From NCBI GenBank assembly GCA_016187325.1, contig JACPJY010000258.1, positions 1-7,277 of the forward strand: DNA of 7,277 nt, given 5' to 3'. The notes below the pieces were generated by a model. The model worked only from the letters and a program-made list of their open reading frames with translations, was not told the origin of the DNA and searched no databases. Below, piece after piece: positions 6,024 through 7,277 of the stretch. Within the stretch, counting starts at the first letter, position 1, and each line of letters starts with the position of its first letter. A program made the position numbers and the translations under genes. This DNA is from Rhodospirillales bacterium (GTDB taxonomy: Bacteria > Pseudomonadota > Alphaproteobacteria > Rhodospirillales > Casp-alpha2).

Positions 6024-7277
6024 TCACGGCAGATAGCGCGCCTGCAGGTGGCGGATGAACACTTTCGGGTCGAGCGGCGTGCCGGTGGCCTCGATCAGCG
6101 ACTCCCGCGCCGACATCAGCGAGCCCTTGCCGTGCACGTGGGCGCCGAGCCAGTCGGTCAGCGGCTTGAACTGACCTTTGCCGATACCGTCCTCGATCGC
6201 CGGGTCGGCGCGCCGGGCGGCGTCGAACAACTGTGCCGCAGTCATGGCGCCGAGCGTGTAGGTCGGGAAATAACCCCAGGCGCCGTCATACCAGTGCAGG
6301 TCCTGCAGGCATCCCTCGCGGTCGGACGGCGGCGTCAGGCCGAGCAGCTTTTGCATCCCCTCGTTCCACGCCCCAGGCAGATCGGCGACCTGCATCCTGC
6401 CTTCGACCATCGCCTTTTCCAGCCGGTAACGCAGGATAACGTGGGCCGGGTAAGTGACCTCGTCGGCATCGACGCGGATGAAATCGGGCTTTACCTGAGT
6501 GTAGACGCGGTAGAGGTTGCCCGGCTCCCACGCCGGGCCGCGGCCGTCGAACATTTTGCGCATCAGCGGCGCCGCATAGGTCAGGAACTTCTCGGAGCGG
6601 CACACCTGCATCTCGATCAGCAGCGATTGGCCTTCGTGCATGCTCATGCCGAGTGCGTCGCCCACGGGCTGGCCGCGCCACGCCTTCGGTAGGCCGCGCT
6701 CGTAGAGCGCATGGCCGGTTTCGTGCAGCACCGCCATCAGGCTGGAGGTGAAGTCGTCCTCGTCGTAGCGGGTGGTGATACGCACGTCGTCGGGCGTGCC
6801 GCCGCAGAACGGGTGCAGGCTGACGTCGAGCCGGCCGTGATCGAAGTCGAAGCCGAGAGCCTCCATCAGGCGAATGCCCAACGCCTCCTGCGTGGCGCTC
6901 GGGAACGGGCCCTCAGGCATCAGCGGCACGCCGGCGGCGGCTTGGCGGTCGAGCACTTCGGCCAGGAACCCGGGCAGGAATGCCTCGAGCTCGGCAAACT
7001 CGCGGTCGATGTCGGCGGAGCGGCCGTCAGGCTCGAAGTCGTCGAGCAGCGCGTCGTACAAGCCGAGGCCCTGCTTTGCAGCCTTCGCCTCGGCTGCCTC
7101 GCGCACCCGGTTCAGGAGTTCCTCGAGATACGGCCGGATGAGCGCGAAATCGCCGGCCGGGCGGGCGGTCCGCCACACGGTCTCGCACGCGGATTCGGCC
7201 TTCGACAACGCGATCACTAGGTCTTCCGACAGCGCCGTCGCCTTGCTCCAGCGCCGGCGCATCTCGCGCAAATTCGC
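6024..7277 (-). CDS. M32 family metallocarboxypeptidase (C-terminal part; start beyond window edge)
   Basis: The frame is open to the window edge, giving 417 visible residues. Full-length M32 enzymes are about 490-510 residues, so roughly the first 80 are missing. All six diagnostic M32 motifs are seen, numbered from the first visible residue: HPF (155-157), DVRIT (164-168), the zinc motif HETGH (185-189), HEGQ (214-217, whose glutamate is the third metal ligand), IRVDAD (267-272) and GCLQDLHW (322-329). Members such as Thermus aquaticus and Pyrococcus carboxypeptidases are metal-dependent, cytosolic, broad-specificity enzymes that remove C-terminal residues from peptides. The visible part starts ANLREMRRRW, which aligns with internal sequence of the family and supports an ordinary gene cut by the edge. 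A TTG near 7271 should not be taken as the start. The protein ends in ARYLP before TGA. thrC follows 72 bases downstream on the same strand. Confidence 0.95.
   Translation of the reverse strand, partial: ANLREMRRRWSKATALSEDLVIALSKAESACETVWRTARPAGDFALIRPYLEELLNRVREAAEAKAAKQGLGLYDALLDDFEPDGRSADIDREFAELEAFLPGFLAEVLDRQAAAGVPLMPEGPFPSATQEALGIRLMEALGFDFDHGRLDVSLHPFCGGTPDDVRITTRYDEDDFTSSLMAVLHETGHALYERGLPKAWRGQPVGDALGMSMHEGQSLLIEMQVCRSEKFLTYAAPLMRKMFDGRGPAWEPGNLYRVYTQVKPDFIRVDADEVTYPAHVILRYRLEKAMVEGRMQVADLPGAWNEGMQKLLGLTPPSDREGCLQDLHWYDGAWGYFPTYTLGAMTAAQLFDAARRADPAIEDGIGKGQFKPLTDWLGAHVHGKGSLMSARESLIEATGTPLDPKVFIRHLQARYLP

Overview
The window is a GC-rich, gene-dense piece of a bacterial chromosome. 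The gene content, protein wording and high GC all point to an alphaproteobacterium, something like the Rhizobiales or Rhodospirillales. That placement is inferred from family resemblance and was not computed. There are six protein genes, two of them cut by the window edges. I see no rRNA, tRNA, CRISPR array, insertion sequence, prophage or integrase.

Left part (1-2412, minus strand): a DsbD/ScsB-type membrane thiol-disulfide reductase is followed downstream by the first 35 codons of a Prx5-type peroxiredoxin that runs off the left edge. The 113-base gap between them holds a 10-bp hairpin just after the dsbD stop, a possible -10 box, and a G-rich ribosome binding site. Middle (2413-2687): a divergent intergenic region of about 275 bases, with a local AT-rich promoter zone, separates dsbD from the plus-strand yqgE gene (2688-3263). 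It carries one perfect TATAAT facing each way and a small dyad between the two promoters.

Right part (3274-7277, minus strand): a three-gene run reads M32 metallocarboxypeptidase (start beyond the right edge), then thrC (threonine synthase), then an M16 zinc protease related to the mitochondrial processing peptidase beta subunit. thrC and the M16 gene overlap by four bases (ATGA), so they are very probably co-transcribed and translationally coupled. The M16 gene and yqgE converge, with only 10 bases between their stop codons.

Functionally, the left block is about redox: electrons carried across the inner membrane by DsbD, and peroxide removal by the peroxiredoxin. The right block combines one amino-acid biosynthesis enzyme with two metallopeptidases. 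All six genes belong to known families with intact visible motifs. I found no convincing evidence of an undescribed system. The points worth a second look are regulatory (hairpins, dyad, overlapping convergent ends) and contextual (peroxiredoxin beside a DsbD-type transporter).
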